Part shown: positions 9,148-18,404 of the stretch, piece after piece
Layout: every line of letters starts with the position of its first letter
Numbering within the stretch: position 1 is the stretch's first letter
Assembly (NCBI GenBank): GCA_015075425.1
Contig: JABTUL010000003.1
Span: 312,501-348,857 of the forward strand
Direction: 5' to 3'
Source: Spirochaetales bacterium
Lineage (GTDB): Bacteria > Spirochaetota > Leptospiria > Leptospirales > Leptonemataceae
DNA length: 36,357 bases
The notes under the pieces: generated by a model
What the model was told of the DNA's origin: nothing
Database searches by the model: none
What the model saw: only the letters and a program-made list of their open reading frames with translations
Program-made: the position numbers and the translations under genes

Positions 9148-9982
9148 TTTTTTTATCATCCACCTGAATGATTGCCTTGAGTTGATCCACGGCACCCTGC
9201 ATGCGCTCCACGCAACGGACACCTTCTTCGATGCCTTCATCGGCACGGTGAAAATCGAGCAGGCCAAAGCTGCCCATCATGGGCTGGAACATGATTTCCG
9301 GCGGATCCCCGGCCAGGCGTGAGCGGGTAATGCGATCCTGCATGACGTTGATGGATCGGCTGACCACTTCAAGGAGTCCGAGCTTCTCATCGGCAAAATT
9401 TCCTTCCAGCTCCGTTCGCGGCCGGATGTTATTCATCAGATCGCCATTCAGATTCACACCGATGACGATATCTGCTCCCAGGGCCCGGCACATGGAAACA
9501 GGCACGGGGTTAACAAGCCCGCCATCCACCAGAACCCTTTCCTCCTGTATGAGTGGAGTCAGAAGGCCGGGCAGAGCGATGGAGGCGCGAACCGCTTCGA
9601 GTACCGGACCACTTTTTAGCCAGACTTCGCGGCCGCTGGTTAAGTCGCAGGCAACGGCCCCGTAACGCAGGGGCAACTCTTCAATGGAGAGATCGCGGAC
9701 GTGTTCCTCGAAAAAAGAAATGAGCTTTTTGCCGGCAAGCACTCCGCCGGAGAGAGTGAAATCCATCAGTTTCCACATCTTAGTAAAATCAAGGCTCCGC
9801 AGCCACTCGGTAAGTCGGCCCAGGCGGCCCATGGCATAGGCTGCACCAATTAAAGAACCGATGGACGAACCGCAAACGATGGTGGGGCGGATGCCTTCCT
9901 GTTCCAGTTTCTGGATCACCCCAATGTGCGCCAGGCCGCGGGAGGCCCCTGATCCCAGGGCAAGGCCGATTTTCATAGGCAT
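9131..9982 (-). CDS. Patatin-like phospholipase (RssA type)
   Basis: The 283-residue serine hydrolase has the full patatin signature: an oxyanion-hole glycine stretch GSGASRGLAHIGV (10-22), the nucleophile elbow GSSIG (Ser40), and the Asp of the Ser-Asp dyad in DGGLVNPVPV. There is no signal peptide, so it is cytoplasmic or membrane-peripheral. Bacterial RssA-like proteins hydrolyse phospholipids or acyl esters; the substrate here is unknown. The start could be the ATG at 9982 or the one two codons later at 9976. It is followed by the convergent acidic-protein gene with a 17-base overlap. Confidence 0.92.
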   Translation of the reverse strand: MPMKIGLALGSGASRGLAHIGVIQKLEQEGIRPTIVCGSSIGSLIGAAYAMGRLGRLTEWLRSLDFTKMWKLMDFTLSGGVLAGKKLISFFEEHVRDLSIEELPLRYGAVACDLTSGREVWLKSGPVLEAVRASIALPGLLTPLIQEERVLVDGGLVNPVPVSMCRALGADIVIGVNLNGDLMNNIRPRTELEGNFADEKLGLLEVVSRSINVMQDRITRSRLAGDPPEIMFQPMMGSFGLLDFHRADEGIEEGVRCVERMQGAVDQLKAIIQVDDKKIIERA

Positions 9983-10087
9983 GCTCGAAATGGATTCCAG
10001 ACCGCCTGCCGGTCAAGCCATCCTTTTTTCTCTTGCCGGCTGAACAAATACCGGAGATCTTCCCTCTAAGTTTCGTAAGGAGTTCGT

Positions 10088-10561
10088 ATGCGAATCGTTG
10101 CCCTGTTTTTTGCAGTTCAGATGGTTCTCCTGGCCGGTCAGGAGCAAGAGTATGTCTTTGTAACGTCAGAGAAGCTCAATTCTCAAGAGATCAAGCTATA
10201 TCCCGCAAAGGCCAGAGTCCCGGGTGTTTTGTGGGGATACAATTACAAGTACACCGCTGGAATGATTATGCTAAAAGTCAGTTGCGGAGCCAGTGATGAG
10301 ATGAAGGTCCGCCTGGCCGATGGCAGCAAAGATGAGGTCTATGTTGAACCCCATCGGGTGGAAGTGTATCAGTATTCTGGCAGCAAATGGGAATACAAGA
10401 GCTGGTACCGCTTTCCCCATATGCCTTATGATCGTGAGTGCCGCTCTCTTACAGATATGGGCGCGATCGCCAGTGCCGGCCGGCCTCTGCGGGTGCGCCT
10501 CATGATTGAAGATCGCGGGCTTACCAATCGTAATGTAGTAACCTCCTGGGAATCCAATTAA
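10088..10561 (+). CDS. Small secreted protein of unknown function
   Basis: The 157-residue protein has a signal peptide (MRIVALFFAVQMVLLAG) and a good ribosome binding site (AAGGAG, about 8 bases before the ATG). The mature part is beta-rich, with many Tyr, Trp and Val residues and two Cys (in VSCGAS and DRECRS) that could form a disulfide. I do not recognise the family. It stops at 10559-10561, immediately before the frame of the serine hydrolase, so the two are probably one transcription unit. Confidence 0.8.
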   Translation: MRIVALFFAVQMVLLAGQEQEYVFVTSEKLNSQEIKLYPAKARVPGVLWGYNYKYTAGMIMLKVSCGASDEMKVRLADGSKDEVYVEPHRVEVYQYSGSKWEYKSWYRFPHMPYDRECRSLTDMGAIASAGRPLRVRLMIEDRGLTNRNVVTSWESN

Positions 10562-10599
10562 TCCCGCATTCTTTACGGCCAGGGCTTTTTTTCCTGGTC

Positions 10600-11502
10600 G
10601 TGCTCTCTTCCTGCGCGCTGCGTGATGGGATTTTTCTGCCTGCTTCACAGATTGAACGCGCAGTCGATCGAGCATTGCGAGGCCGGGTCAAACAGTATTC
10701 CCTATCCCTGTATGATCCGGTAAGCGGAGAGAGACTGCGCGTGCGCGCAAGCCGGGTGTACCCGGCAGCCAGCACCATGAAAGCGGCTATCTTGTTCAGC
10801 GCGTTCAGCCTCTCGGATCGGCGGCTCCTGTCTCTGGAAAAAAGAATCACGGTGGAAAATCAGTTCACCAGTGTTGCCGATGGCAGCATCTTTCAAGTTC
10901 CGCCGGAACTATCGCGCAAATGCACCTGCCTTGCCTGGCGTAACCAGGGGGCGGATCTGACGATTCGCCTGCTTCTACGTGACATGATCCGCAATTCCAG
11001 CAATCTGGCCACGAATCTGCTGATCAAGGAGATGGGTGCTGCGGCTATCATGCAGGAACTCAAGCGGGCCGGCATTGAAGGCGTTTCCATCAGCCGGGGT
11101 CTGTACGATTTACCGGCTTTTGACCGCAACTGGCACAATACTCTGACGGCAGACGGTACCCTGGAACTATTCTATCAAATATACTATTCTTCTTTCTTTT
11201 CCATGGAAAGTCGGCTGGAGATGGTGGAAATTCTGTCCCGGACGATTCATCGGGATCGCCTTCCCGCGCTCCTGCCCGGATCTGCCAGTGTTGCCCACAA
11301 GGCCGGCATGACAGATGATGTGGCTCATGACGCGGGAATCGTCTTTCCGGCGGGACAGAACCCGTATTTTGTAGCCATCCTGACGGAAGGTTATGAGAGT
11401 CGGCCAGCCGCTTCTGCGGCCCTGGCAGAAGCCAGTTTGCTTCTGTATGAGCACATCAGGGATCAGAGAAACCGCATGGCAGTAGGCTATGGCGGAAAAT
11501 AA
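10600..11502 (+). CDS. Serine hydrolase, beta-lactamase/PBP fold; probable lipoprotein; start unresolved
   Basis: Active-site motifs of penicillin-interacting enzymes are present: Ser58-x-x-Lys61 in AASTMKAA, a Ser-x-Asn element in MIRNSSNLATN, and HKAGMTDD in place of KTG. The overall layout is that of a class A beta-lactamase-like hydrolase (COG2367 type). No general-base Glu of true class A enzymes is obvious, so antibiotic hydrolysis should not be assumed. The first usable codon is GTG 10600, which begins only two codons before SSC. The in-frame sequence upstream (SLRPGLFFLVVLSSC) is a textbook lipoprotein signal with lipobox LSSC but has no ATG/GTG/TTG. The true start may be a rare codon such as ATC 10561, which overlaps the preceding stop, or a base may be missing. 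Confidence 0.85.
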   Translation: MLSSCALRDGIFLPASQIERAVDRALRGRVKQYSLSLYDPVSGERLRVRASRVYPAASTMKAAILFSAFSLSDRRLLSLEKRITVENQFTSVADGSIFQVPPELSRKCTCLAWRNQGADLTIRLLLRDMIRNSSNLATNLLIKEMGAAAIMQELKRAGIEGVSISRGLYDLPAFDRNWHNTLTADGTLELFYQIYYSSFFSMESRLEMVEILSRTIHRDRLPALLPGSASVAHKAGMTDDVAHDAGIVFPAGQNPYFVAILTEGYESRPAASAALAEASLLLYEHIRDQRNRMAVGYGGK

Positions 11503-12541
11503 AAAAAAAGCGGGAGGAATCCCGCTTCACAGGTCAGGAGTGTTCTCAAGTCTCAGTATAGGGTTTTGGCGCGGGCCCGGCTGCCTTTTTTTTCTTCTTC
11601 CCCTGGCCTGTCTTCAGCTGACGGCAGAGAGCCATATTAAGATTGTCAGCTTCAATATTAAGTCAGATCCAGGCTACCCGTTCTATGATGGCTGGAGGCA
11701 ACTGGACTCCCCGCGCAAGAATCGGGCCCTCCGTTCCTTACAGGAGCTAAAACCGGACCTCCTCTGCATTCAGGAGGCCCAGTCCGTGCAACTGGCCGAC
11801 CTGGCGATCGAGATCGATGGGATGGGCGTTACCGCTGCCAGCCGCGATCCAGAGGACTCCGGATCAGAGTGGATGGCCATTTTTTTTAAAACCGAGCGCC
11901 TGGATTATCTAAAATCCGGCGCATTCTGGCTTTCCGCAACCCCGCATCTTCCCGGTAGCCGATTTGCGGGCAGTAACTTTCCCCGGGTGGTGAGCTATGC
12001 TCTGCTCCGTGACCGGCACACAGGCGCTCCCTATGGTGTATTCTGTACCCACCTGGACTTTGATCCTGACGTTCGGTTCCTTTCCATGCAACTGTTGCGG
12101 GAGCAGATCTTTCAAATCGCTCCTTTTTTACCCCTTATTGTTCTGGGAGACTTCAATACCAGGCAGGGCGATTTTGCTTATAGAATGATGATTGATGGCA
12201 ATGATCTTTACGATAGCTACCGGAGAATTTATCCGGCACCCCGCCAGGATGACGGTACGCTGCATCGCTCCGTTGGTGATCGCCGTGGCCCACGCGTGGA
12301 TTACATTTTTTTGTCGCATCATTTCGATACCATCGCTGCCGGGATTTACCGTAGAACATACAACGGACAGTATCCATCGGACCATTTTCCCATCTGGAGC
12401 ACCGTTCTCTTCGAGGATGAACGTTCCTGGCTCTTTCAATCTCGAATCGATGAGCGGCCTGTAGAACAAACTCTCCACGCATTAGGGCCGCCAGAGTTTC
12501 TGGAAGGCATTTTTTATGATATTCTCAATCTCTCTTTTTGA
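11489..12541 (+). CDS. Secreted endonuclease/exonuclease/phosphatase (EEP) family hydrolase
   Basis: The 350-residue protein, read from ATG 11489, contains the EEP (DNase I-like) motifs: VSFNIKSD, LCIQEAQ (metal-binding Glu), FCTHLDFD, VLGDFNT, PRVDYIFLS and the terminal YPSDHFPI. The fold covers Mg-dependent nucleases, sphingomyelinases and inositol phosphatases; the substrate is not evident. A hydrophobic segment (CLFFLLPLACLQL) shortly before the domain is a signal peptide, so a GTG start at 11540, preceded by AGGTCAGGAG, may be the real one. The annotated start overlaps the serine hydrolase by 14 bases and would read through the hairpin at 11508-11527. It is convergent with the PLD gene. 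Confidence 0.88.
   Translation: MAENKKKAGGIPLHRSGVFSSLSIGFWRGPGCLFFLLPLACLQLTAESHIKIVSFNIKSDPGYPFYDGWRQLDSPRKNRALRSLQELKPDLLCIQEAQSVQLADLAIEIDGMGVTAASRDPEDSGSEWMAIFFKTERLDYLKSGAFWLSATPHLPGSRFAGSNFPRVVSYALLRDRHTGAPYGVFCTHLDFDPDVRFLSMQLLREQIFQIAPFLPLIVLGDFNTRQGDFAYRMMIDGNDLYDSYRRIYPAPRQDDGTLHRSVGDRRGPRVDYIFLSHHFDTIAAGIYRRTYNGQYPSDHFPIWSTVLFEDERSWLFQSRIDERPVEQTLHALGPPEFLEGIFYDILNLSF
11501..11527 (-). terminator. Terminator-like hairpin pointing leftwards
   Basis: Arms AAGCGGGA (11508-11515) and TCCCGCTT (11520-11527) have a 4-nt loop. On the minus strand they are followed by a run of nine T. This is a good intrinsic terminator for minus-strand transcripts, although no minus-strand gene lies immediately upstream of it. 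On the plus strand it sits between the serine hydrolase stop and the EEP gene. Confidence 0.55.
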
Positions 12542-12571
12542 ACAAAAAAGGACCAGGATCATTGCAGGCGC

Positions 12572-14182
12572 TTATTCTCTGCTGCATGTAATCTTCTTTC
12601 CATAGTAGTATTCCGCAAGCTGTAAAAAAAGGGCAATGTCCTGGTCGAGTGTCGTGCCGCTCTGCACACAGCCCAGATACTGCGATGTTGCGCCATGCAG
12701 AAGAACTAAAGCATCACCGGGGATCCCTTGCGGAAGTTCCACAAAGTCCGTAAGTTCAGCCGACAGTTCATAGCGCACGTTCCTTCCTTTTTGCCAGACC
12801 ACTGCTTCCTGAGCCAGGATCGGGGATCGTAACCAGATCCAGCCCTGGTCGAGTCGGGCTCTTTCCGCATTGAAGACTTCGCTTGCCAGCGGATCAGGGA
12901 CAGGTGCCGCAAAAGGGCCCCCCGACAGCCGTGCTCCGCCGTCGCTGTGGTAGGTGAGTCTTATACCTTCCTCCGACGGGCTGAAGGTCGGCCCAACAGT
13001 AGTGGTTTTCTGATTCTCGCAGCCGGCATCTTGCCGCATTTCTTGCATTCGAAGAAAAGGCCAGGGTCCCTGATACAGCAGGGCTGTGCCGGCCTCACAT
13101 TCTTCCAGTCGGGGGACGGGCCCGGAAAAGGGAGAACGGCTGGCAAGGAAAGCCCACTTACGAGAGCGCGCAAAATCAACAGAGAAAAGTTGGGCAATCC
13201 ACGCATTCTCGAAGTCGAAGAAAATTTCCAGATTGGAATCCCGCGCGGAAAGGCTCCAGTTGTAAGAACCACTCAGAACCCGCCGGCCGTCAATGATCAG
13301 AGTTTTATGGTGCATGTGTCCTCCGGCAAGAAGATCGCCCCGGGAGAATACATTGTTATTGCCATCGGCATAAAGAAATAGAGGATGCGCTGCCGCCAGG
13401 CGATTCAGTGCGATGGCCTGACCTGTTACCGGTAACTTTCCCTGGTGAGAAGGATCATCGACGATACCCTCAACCAGCAAGCCTTCCATGGAACGACGGA
13501 GCAGGGCGGCCATGATCAGGGGATCGGTGAAGCTGTACATGCTAAATTGTATAGAGTATCGGGCGTCAAGGATCGCCTGTAAAATTACCAGTTGGATCAG
13601 TTTTCCCTGGCCGGGAGAGACAAGAATGCGCGTATCCGGCAGGCGCAGTATGTGGCTCTGGTTTTCCAGAAGCATCTCTTCGAGCATGGTTGCCTGTGTA
13701 CTGGACAAAGAAAATTTCCAGAAGGCATTGTTGTTATGAAAAAAGCCGCTGCGTGTGAAGTTTCCCGTCCCGGTAAACAGGTGTTGCTGATCGGCGAGAA
13801 TGAGTTTGACGTGCTGCAGTCCGCTGCGCTCCCGGCGTTCGATGAGGAATCCCTGGCCTTCGAGCAGAGGATAGGTTTCCTCCGGGTCACCAATGAGGCG
13901 CAGCCTCACTCCCCGGCTGCGGGCCCGCTCCAGGGCCTGGACCAATTCTTCCTGGTCCAGCCCGTAGCAAAATACCAATAGCTCTCTCTCTGCCGAATCG
14001 ATCACAGAAAGGGCAGCTTCCAGCGGACGGCGTTTTTCTATCAGGCTTGCCTCATGATCGGGCCGGGTGAAGAAAAAGAAATTGTGGTAGGGATTATTCT
14101 GCGACAAAAGGAAATCGGGACTCCTTTCACTTTCCAGGCAGGACAGAAAAAGAAGCAGCAGAGCACAAAGACAGGCTTTCAT
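12572..14182 (-). CDS. Phospholipase D-family lipoprotein
   Basis: The 536-residue protein has a lipoprotein signal (MKACLCALLLLFLSC) and two HKD catalytic motifs, HVKLILAD with GTGNFT, and HHKTLIID with SGSYNWS, the hallmark pair of PLD/endonuclease-type phosphodiesterases. The region after the second motif (about residue 350 to the end) is not recognisable and is unusually long. Start 14182 is chosen for the signal sequence; the frame is open to 14272. It follows the barrel-protein gene by one base (TGA-A-ATG) and is the last gene of a three-gene minus-strand unit. A role at the cell surface, acting on phospholipid or nucleic acid, is inferred. Confidence 0.85.
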   Translation of the reverse strand: MKACLCALLLLFLSCLESERSPDFLLSQNNPYHNFFFFTRPDHEASLIEKRRPLEAALSVIDSAERELLVFCYGLDQEELVQALERARSRGVRLRLIGDPEETYPLLEGQGFLIERRERSGLQHVKLILADQQHLFTGTGNFTRSGFFHNNNAFWKFSLSSTQATMLEEMLLENQSHILRLPDTRILVSPGQGKLIQLVILQAILDARYSIQFSMYSFTDPLIMAALLRRSMEGLLVEGIVDDPSHQGKLPVTGQAIALNRLAAAHPLFLYADGNNNVFSRGDLLAGGHMHHKTLIIDGRRVLSGSYNWSLSARDSNLEIFFDFENAWIAQLFSVDFARSRKWAFLASRSPFSGPVPRLEECEAGTALLYQGPWPFLRMQEMRQDAGCENQKTTTVGPTFSPSEEGIRLTYHSDGGARLSGGPFAAPVPDPLASEVFNAERARLDQGWIWLRSPILAQEAVVWQKGRNVRYELSAELTDFVELPQGIPGDALVLLHGATSQYLGCVQSGTTLDQDIALFLQLAEYYYGKKITCSRE

Positions 14183-14183
14183 T

Positions 14184-15650
14184 TCAAAGCTCCATGCTGG
14201 CAGCAAGATAGAGTGATTCTCCGGCCAGACGGGAGGAGCGTTTTCCAGCGCTCCGTTCCATAAGCCGGCCATAGCTCAATTCCAGTTGTCCGTTCTCCAG
14301 CCGGTGATGGATGACTGCGGACACCTCGATGTAATCCGGACGCTCGATATCTCCCTTCTGCCGGGCAAAGGGGTTCGCTGAAGAGGCGGTCCGCAGGGCC
14401 AGCGGACGCAAAATTCCGGCTCCCGCTTCGATGTAGCTTTCCCCAAAAAGGAATGAGAAGCGTAACCTGGCAAGTGCGGCATGATCCTGAAAGTAGGGCA
14501 AACTCCCTTTGCGGGCAATGGATTCTTCTTCTGTGCAATTTTCGCCGGAGCACAGCTCCGGGAAGGGTCGGGCTCCCAGGGATCCCAGCATGGGCCAGGT
14601 AAGCAAAAGGTGGTCGGCAAAGCCGATGTAGCCACTTTTTTCATGGGTATTGCCGGCTGCATCTTCGTAGCGTTCGGGGGCCTCCGGCAAAAATCCTTCC
14701 AACCTTACCCCCACGGGCCCGGCCTGCAAAGAAAACCGCAAGCTCAAGGCCGTTCCATCCACTTCCTGAAACTTTCCCTCTGACGATGCCCGGTAAAGCG
14801 TTCGGAATTGGCCCAGGGACCTCTCCGCGCCAAGGAAGGCCCGCACTTTGACGAAGTGGTCTGTAACCACACCGAGTCCCAGAGAACTGTAGTGGATGCG
14901 GCTCACGTAGCGGGGCCCGGAAAGGTAAGCATCTTCATCGCGGACGTGGGTGCCATGCGCCAACGCCAGACGGAAGAAGCTGTGAGAGAAGGTGCAGGCG
15001 ATGCGCTGCCCGTAGCTGTCCTCCCTTTCTTTCTGGAAGAGATGGCTCTTGCGCCGGCGCACCACGGCATGAAGGGTGGCGCTATCCGGCCTTGTCCGCA
15101 GCATGCTTCCCGGTGGATCATCAGCTTCGGGCAGAAACGTTCCGGCCAGAGCATAGCGATGGTACGGTGTGGCCAGAAGGGTCAGTCCAGCGCGGCTGTA
15201 ACGCACATGAATTCCGGTCAGACTGCCATGCCCTCCCAGTAAGGAATCAAATTCACCGCTGTGATGACGGCCAAGGATGAGTTCGCCATCCTCGTGGAAG
15301 TTGTAGGTCAAAGCCAGATGATTCCCTGGCAGGACACTCACCGGTTCAGAAGGTGCGTCTTCTTCCAGCGTTTGCCGGCCTTCTGTGTACAGAATACCCG
15401 CTTCCAGTTGAGCTCGCAGTGGACCCTGGCTGTCGCGTCTCTTCAAAATCGCACCGGCCGCCTGCCATTGATCGCTATAGCGGTTGCGCAGTTTACCCTG
15501 ATCTTTTTCTTTCTGGTCCGGTTCGATTTTTGCCTCTTCTGTCTGCGGATGGAACCGCAGTCCGCCGCTGAAAAGGAAGATCCCGGTTTGCCAGCCTTCT
15601 GCCCGCAGAGTTGACATGCCTACGAAAAGCCAGAGCAGCGTTCTTTTCAT
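14184..15650 (-). CDS. Probable outer-membrane beta-barrel protein
   Basis: The 488-residue protein has a short signal peptide (MKRTLLWLFVGMSTLRA), a charged linker (about residues 38-55) and then many alternating hydrophobic stretches rich in Gly, Tyr, Leu, Arg and His typical of membrane beta strands. It ends in SLYLAASMEL without further domain. I do not recognise a named family; a porin-like or assembly-related barrel fits. It lies between two lipoprotein genes. Its start overlaps the stop of the upstream gene (15647-15650, ATGA), so the three are translationally coupled and probably form one envelope-located system. Confidence 0.65.
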   Translation of the reverse strand: MKRTLLWLFVGMSTLRAEGWQTGIFLFSGGLRFHPQTEEAKIEPDQKEKDQGKLRNRYSDQWQAAGAILKRRDSQGPLRAQLEAGILYTEGRQTLEEDAPSEPVSVLPGNHLALTYNFHEDGELILGRHHSGEFDSLLGGHGSLTGIHVRYSRAGLTLLATPYHRYALAGTFLPEADDPPGSMLRTRPDSATLHAVVRRRKSHLFQKEREDSYGQRIACTFSHSFFRLALAHGTHVRDEDAYLSGPRYVSRIHYSSLGLGVVTDHFVKVRAFLGAERSLGQFRTLYRASSEGKFQEVDGTALSLRFSLQAGPVGVRLEGFLPEAPERYEDAAGNTHEKSGYIGFADHLLLTWPMLGSLGARPFPELCSGENCTEEESIARKGSLPYFQDHAALARLRFSFLFGESYIEAGAGILRPLALRTASSANPFARQKGDIERPDYIEVSAVIHHRLENGQLELSYGRLMERSAGKRSSRLAGESLYLAASMEL

Positions 15651-18364
15651 CGACGAACCTCAAAGAAGGATCGTGCGCTACCGGTTCCATGGGTTCGTTC
15701 TACAAATTCGCCTGATACGCTGTGCAGTCCGCCATCCTGTCCGTACGCCGCCAGATTTCGATTCTCCGCAAAAATCAGGATTGCTTCTCCGCTCGAAATT
15801 CCATTACCCAGAGCGGTGGTCGATTGGATGGTCCACAGGGCGCGGTCCTGTGCACGGATGGGCAGCGGATGACCGTTGTAATCGGGATCCATGACAATGG
15901 CGCATTCGCCGGCAGAAATATGAAACTGCGATCCACTCAGACCGGCCGGCGCAGGCGTTGTCCGCCGCGTGAACCAGGGAACGATTTCATCTTCTGCCGA
16001 GGAATCGCGCAGGAAAAGCCTCTCTGCCCGGAAATCAGAAACCGCACAGACACGCAGCCATTCTTCTTCATTTTGCGCGGGAACAGGAACGATTGTCTGG
16101 ATCAGGAGCTCCGGGGCAGGGTTGAAAACCTCCGTGCGGTAAAGCTGGCGATCCTCATGAAGGATATCCAGGAAGAGCTGCCCGGACAAAGAAGCAAGCG
16201 GCGGGGAAAGGAGTCCGGGCGATGCCTGGAAAGTAAGGGACTCAAGTGTTCGCCCGCTGTACCGAGCTGTCAATTGCAGCGGCGTGCTACTTTCCAGAAT
16301 CAGGCCGTTTTGCTCATGCACAAAAGGATCATACTCAGCTGGCCTGCCCGGTGTTCCCCGATTCGCGGGGCAGGGTCCGACCGCTGCAGAGGAATCGGTA
16401 AAAAGTGACCCGCGAACCCATTCGAGGCTACGCTGTTCCTGGCTCTGTTGCCAGTTCAGTGCAGAAAGAACCGCTGCGCCGCGGCTCAAGCGAATTTCCC
16501 CGCTATCCGGCAATGACAGTTGGGCTTCCCTGGTTTGCGGAAGGCAGGCCGGTTCTTTTGACTTCGCAAAAACGATGAACCCGCGGGCCGAACCCGGGCT
16601 TATCGGATAGTGGTCTATTTTGCCCTGTGACTCCACTGCAAGGGAGTAGAGTTGATCACTGTTACCATTTATGAATACTTCTATATATTCTTCTTCTGCT
16701 CGCGATACTCCGGCCGGATCTTTGAGGCTCCAGGGCATGACTTCTGTTAGAATCACAGCCTGCGGATGAACAGCCAGGGCCGGATTGGCTTGACCCGGGC
16801 TCATGTGGTGGGTCAAAAGATCAGGCCGGATGGAGGTCTGTCCCGGCGGATGGAAGAAGAAACCGTCCGGGCCCAGGACAAGCGATGCCGGGGCATCATC
16901 GGCAAAAAGGTACGTGCCCTGAGGCAGCTCATAGGATCGGTCCATGTGCTGCCCTAAATCAACGAGGCGTAGCCTTGAACCGGGTCTTATGCTGCGCAAT
17001 CGTCCATCGGCCTTGAAGGGTTGCTGAAAATACGCCTGGCCTGCACTGAAAAGCCGGATCTCCCTTTCCCGGAAGTTTTCACCCAGATTCAGCGGCATTC
17101 CATCAAATTCCATTACCAGAGCATCCGGCCGGCATGCACGCAGAGCGGCGATTTCGATGAACTTACCCGTGGGGTCCAGGGTATGTTCTGTCAGGATTCC
17201 GGTCGCATTTACTTCACTGAGTTGAAGATCATCGAGAGAACAGAAGGAAGGATCCGGCGCAACAGGCAAAATAAGCATACCTTCAGTGTGGCAACGCCCT
17301 TCCGTGCAGCGGATGGATGGTGAATAGTCCCCCTCCGCAGAGGATCGTTCCATGGATCGATCTTCATGCTCTGTAAGTTCTGGCACGATGTAAGAGCCTT
17401 TCTGTCGTAGTTCGAGACCCGCCACTGGCATATTGCGATACACGTGCACGCCTCCCGCAAAGAAAAAGCGATCCTCTCTGAAGGTGTATCCTGTTGGGCT
17501 GTACAGCTCGATGCGTGCCCGCTGCCATGCTGCCTGATTTGGCGCTGCAAGTTCAATGAAGCCTTCCCGGGTAGAATACTCGGACAGGAAAAGTTCCGAT
17601 GGTGTTGCCTCTTTAATAACCGTTCTGAGAATGGGCGGCAATCTTTCCAGTCCTGCCGCAAAGGCCCGGGCGAGCTCCGGGTCCTGAACGGACAGCAAAA
17701 GGAGATCTCCTCCCTCGGGATAGAGGAACATAACAGAGCTGTCCGTTACGATGACATCAAAACTCTGATTTTCGAATGTCCAGGGAATGGGATTGTAGTC
17801 TAATGTTTGATCGTTAAGTGGAAATGCTGAGTAAAAATTCAGCTGGCCGCTGAGCTTCTCGTTCATTGCCTGATTTTCCTCTGGATTTCCGGAAAGGACA
17901 ACTCGGACGTTCTTCAGGGAACGGGCAAGTTTGCGGTAGCTTGTCCGCGAGAGCTGCAGTCTGTCTGTGGCATAATAGGGGTCTTTCAGAGCGCTGAAGC
18001 TATCAACCAGGGCATTGTAATCCACGGTGGAAAAGTCCGCACTGCAGAAGCGAAAGCGCATCCCCATTTCCCGCGCAAAAAAATACGGCCGATGGCTCTG
18101 GATGCAGAGCAAATCTCTATCACGCTCGAAGAAAGGGCGTGAACTTCCCCATAGATCGCTGTAGGATAGGGGAGCTTCGCCTGCCAGGATACCCTGGCCG
18201 CTCAGGTCAAAGCCGGCAAAGTTCAGCTGGAGTCGGGCCTCGTGCTCAGATTGTAGCCAGAAATCCAGCGGTTTTTCCCGCTGGCAGTAAAGAGATAGAA
18301 AGCAGGCGAGGATTGGCAAGGTGCAGTTGAAAACCGCGGTAGCGGTTGGAAAACGGATGGTCAT
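15647..18364 (-). CDS. Large secreted lipoprotein with lamin-tail-like domains
   Basis: The 905-residue protein begins with a signal that ends in a lipobox (FLSLYC, about residue 27). Segments such as VILTEVMPW...EEEYIEVFING and VNATGILTEHTLD...GKFIEIAAL repeat the 'I-x-E-(V/I), EYIE(V/I)' pattern of bacterial lamin-tail domains (LTD), which are beta-sandwiches found in surface proteins, often with nucleases or PLD enzymes. That fits the PLD lipoprotein in the same unit. The first 300 residues are unlike any family I can name. Its start overlaps the divergent glycosyltransferase region, so the promoters of the two genes must lie inside each other's 5' regions. Confidence 0.7.
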   Translation of the reverse strand: MTIRFPTATAVFNCTLPILACFLSLYCQREKPLDFWLQSEHEARLQLNFAGFDLSGQGILAGEAPLSYSDLWGSSRPFFERDRDLLCIQSHRPYFFAREMGMRFRFCSADFSTVDYNALVDSFSALKDPYYATDRLQLSRTSYRKLARSLKNVRVVLSGNPEENQAMNEKLSGQLNFYSAFPLNDQTLDYNPIPWTFENQSFDVIVTDSSVMFLYPEGGDLLLLSVQDPELARAFAAGLERLPPILRTVIKEATPSELFLSEYSTREGFIELAAPNQAAWQRARIELYSPTGYTFREDRFFFAGGVHVYRNMPVAGLELRQKGSYIVPELTEHEDRSMERSSAEGDYSPSIRCTEGRCHTEGMLILPVAPDPSFCSLDDLQLSEVNATGILTEHTLDPTGKFIEIAALRACRPDALVMEFDGMPLNLGENFREREIRLFSAGQAYFQQPFKADGRLRSIRPGSRLRLVDLGQHMDRSYELPQGTYLFADDAPASLVLGPDGFFFHPPGQTSIRPDLLTHHMSPGQANPALAVHPQAVILTEVMPWSLKDPAGVSRAEEEYIEVFINGNSDQLYSLAVESQGKIDHYPISPGSARGFIVFAKSKEPACLPQTREAQLSLPDSGEIRLSRGAAVLSALNWQQSQEQRSLEWVRGSLFTDSSAAVGPCPANRGTPGRPAEYDPFVHEQNGLILESSTPLQLTARYSGRTLESLTFQASPGLLSPPLASLSGQLFLDILHEDRQLYRTEVFNPAPELLIQTIVPVPAQNEEEWLRVCAVSDFRAERLFLRDSSAEDEIVPWFTRRTTPAPAGLSGSQFHISAGECAIVMDPDYNGHPLPIRAQDRALWTIQSTTALGNGISSGEAILIFAENRNLAAYGQDGGLHSVSGEFVERTHGTGSARSFFEVRR

Positions 18365-18404
18365 ACCCGGAACGGTCGTCAGGATGACGATTGTTGCGCA
18401 GAAA

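Noticed and set aside
14481-15614. Long plus-strand frames opposite the beta-barrel gene.
   Set aside because: They are shadows of a coding minus strand with signal peptide and coupled neighbours.
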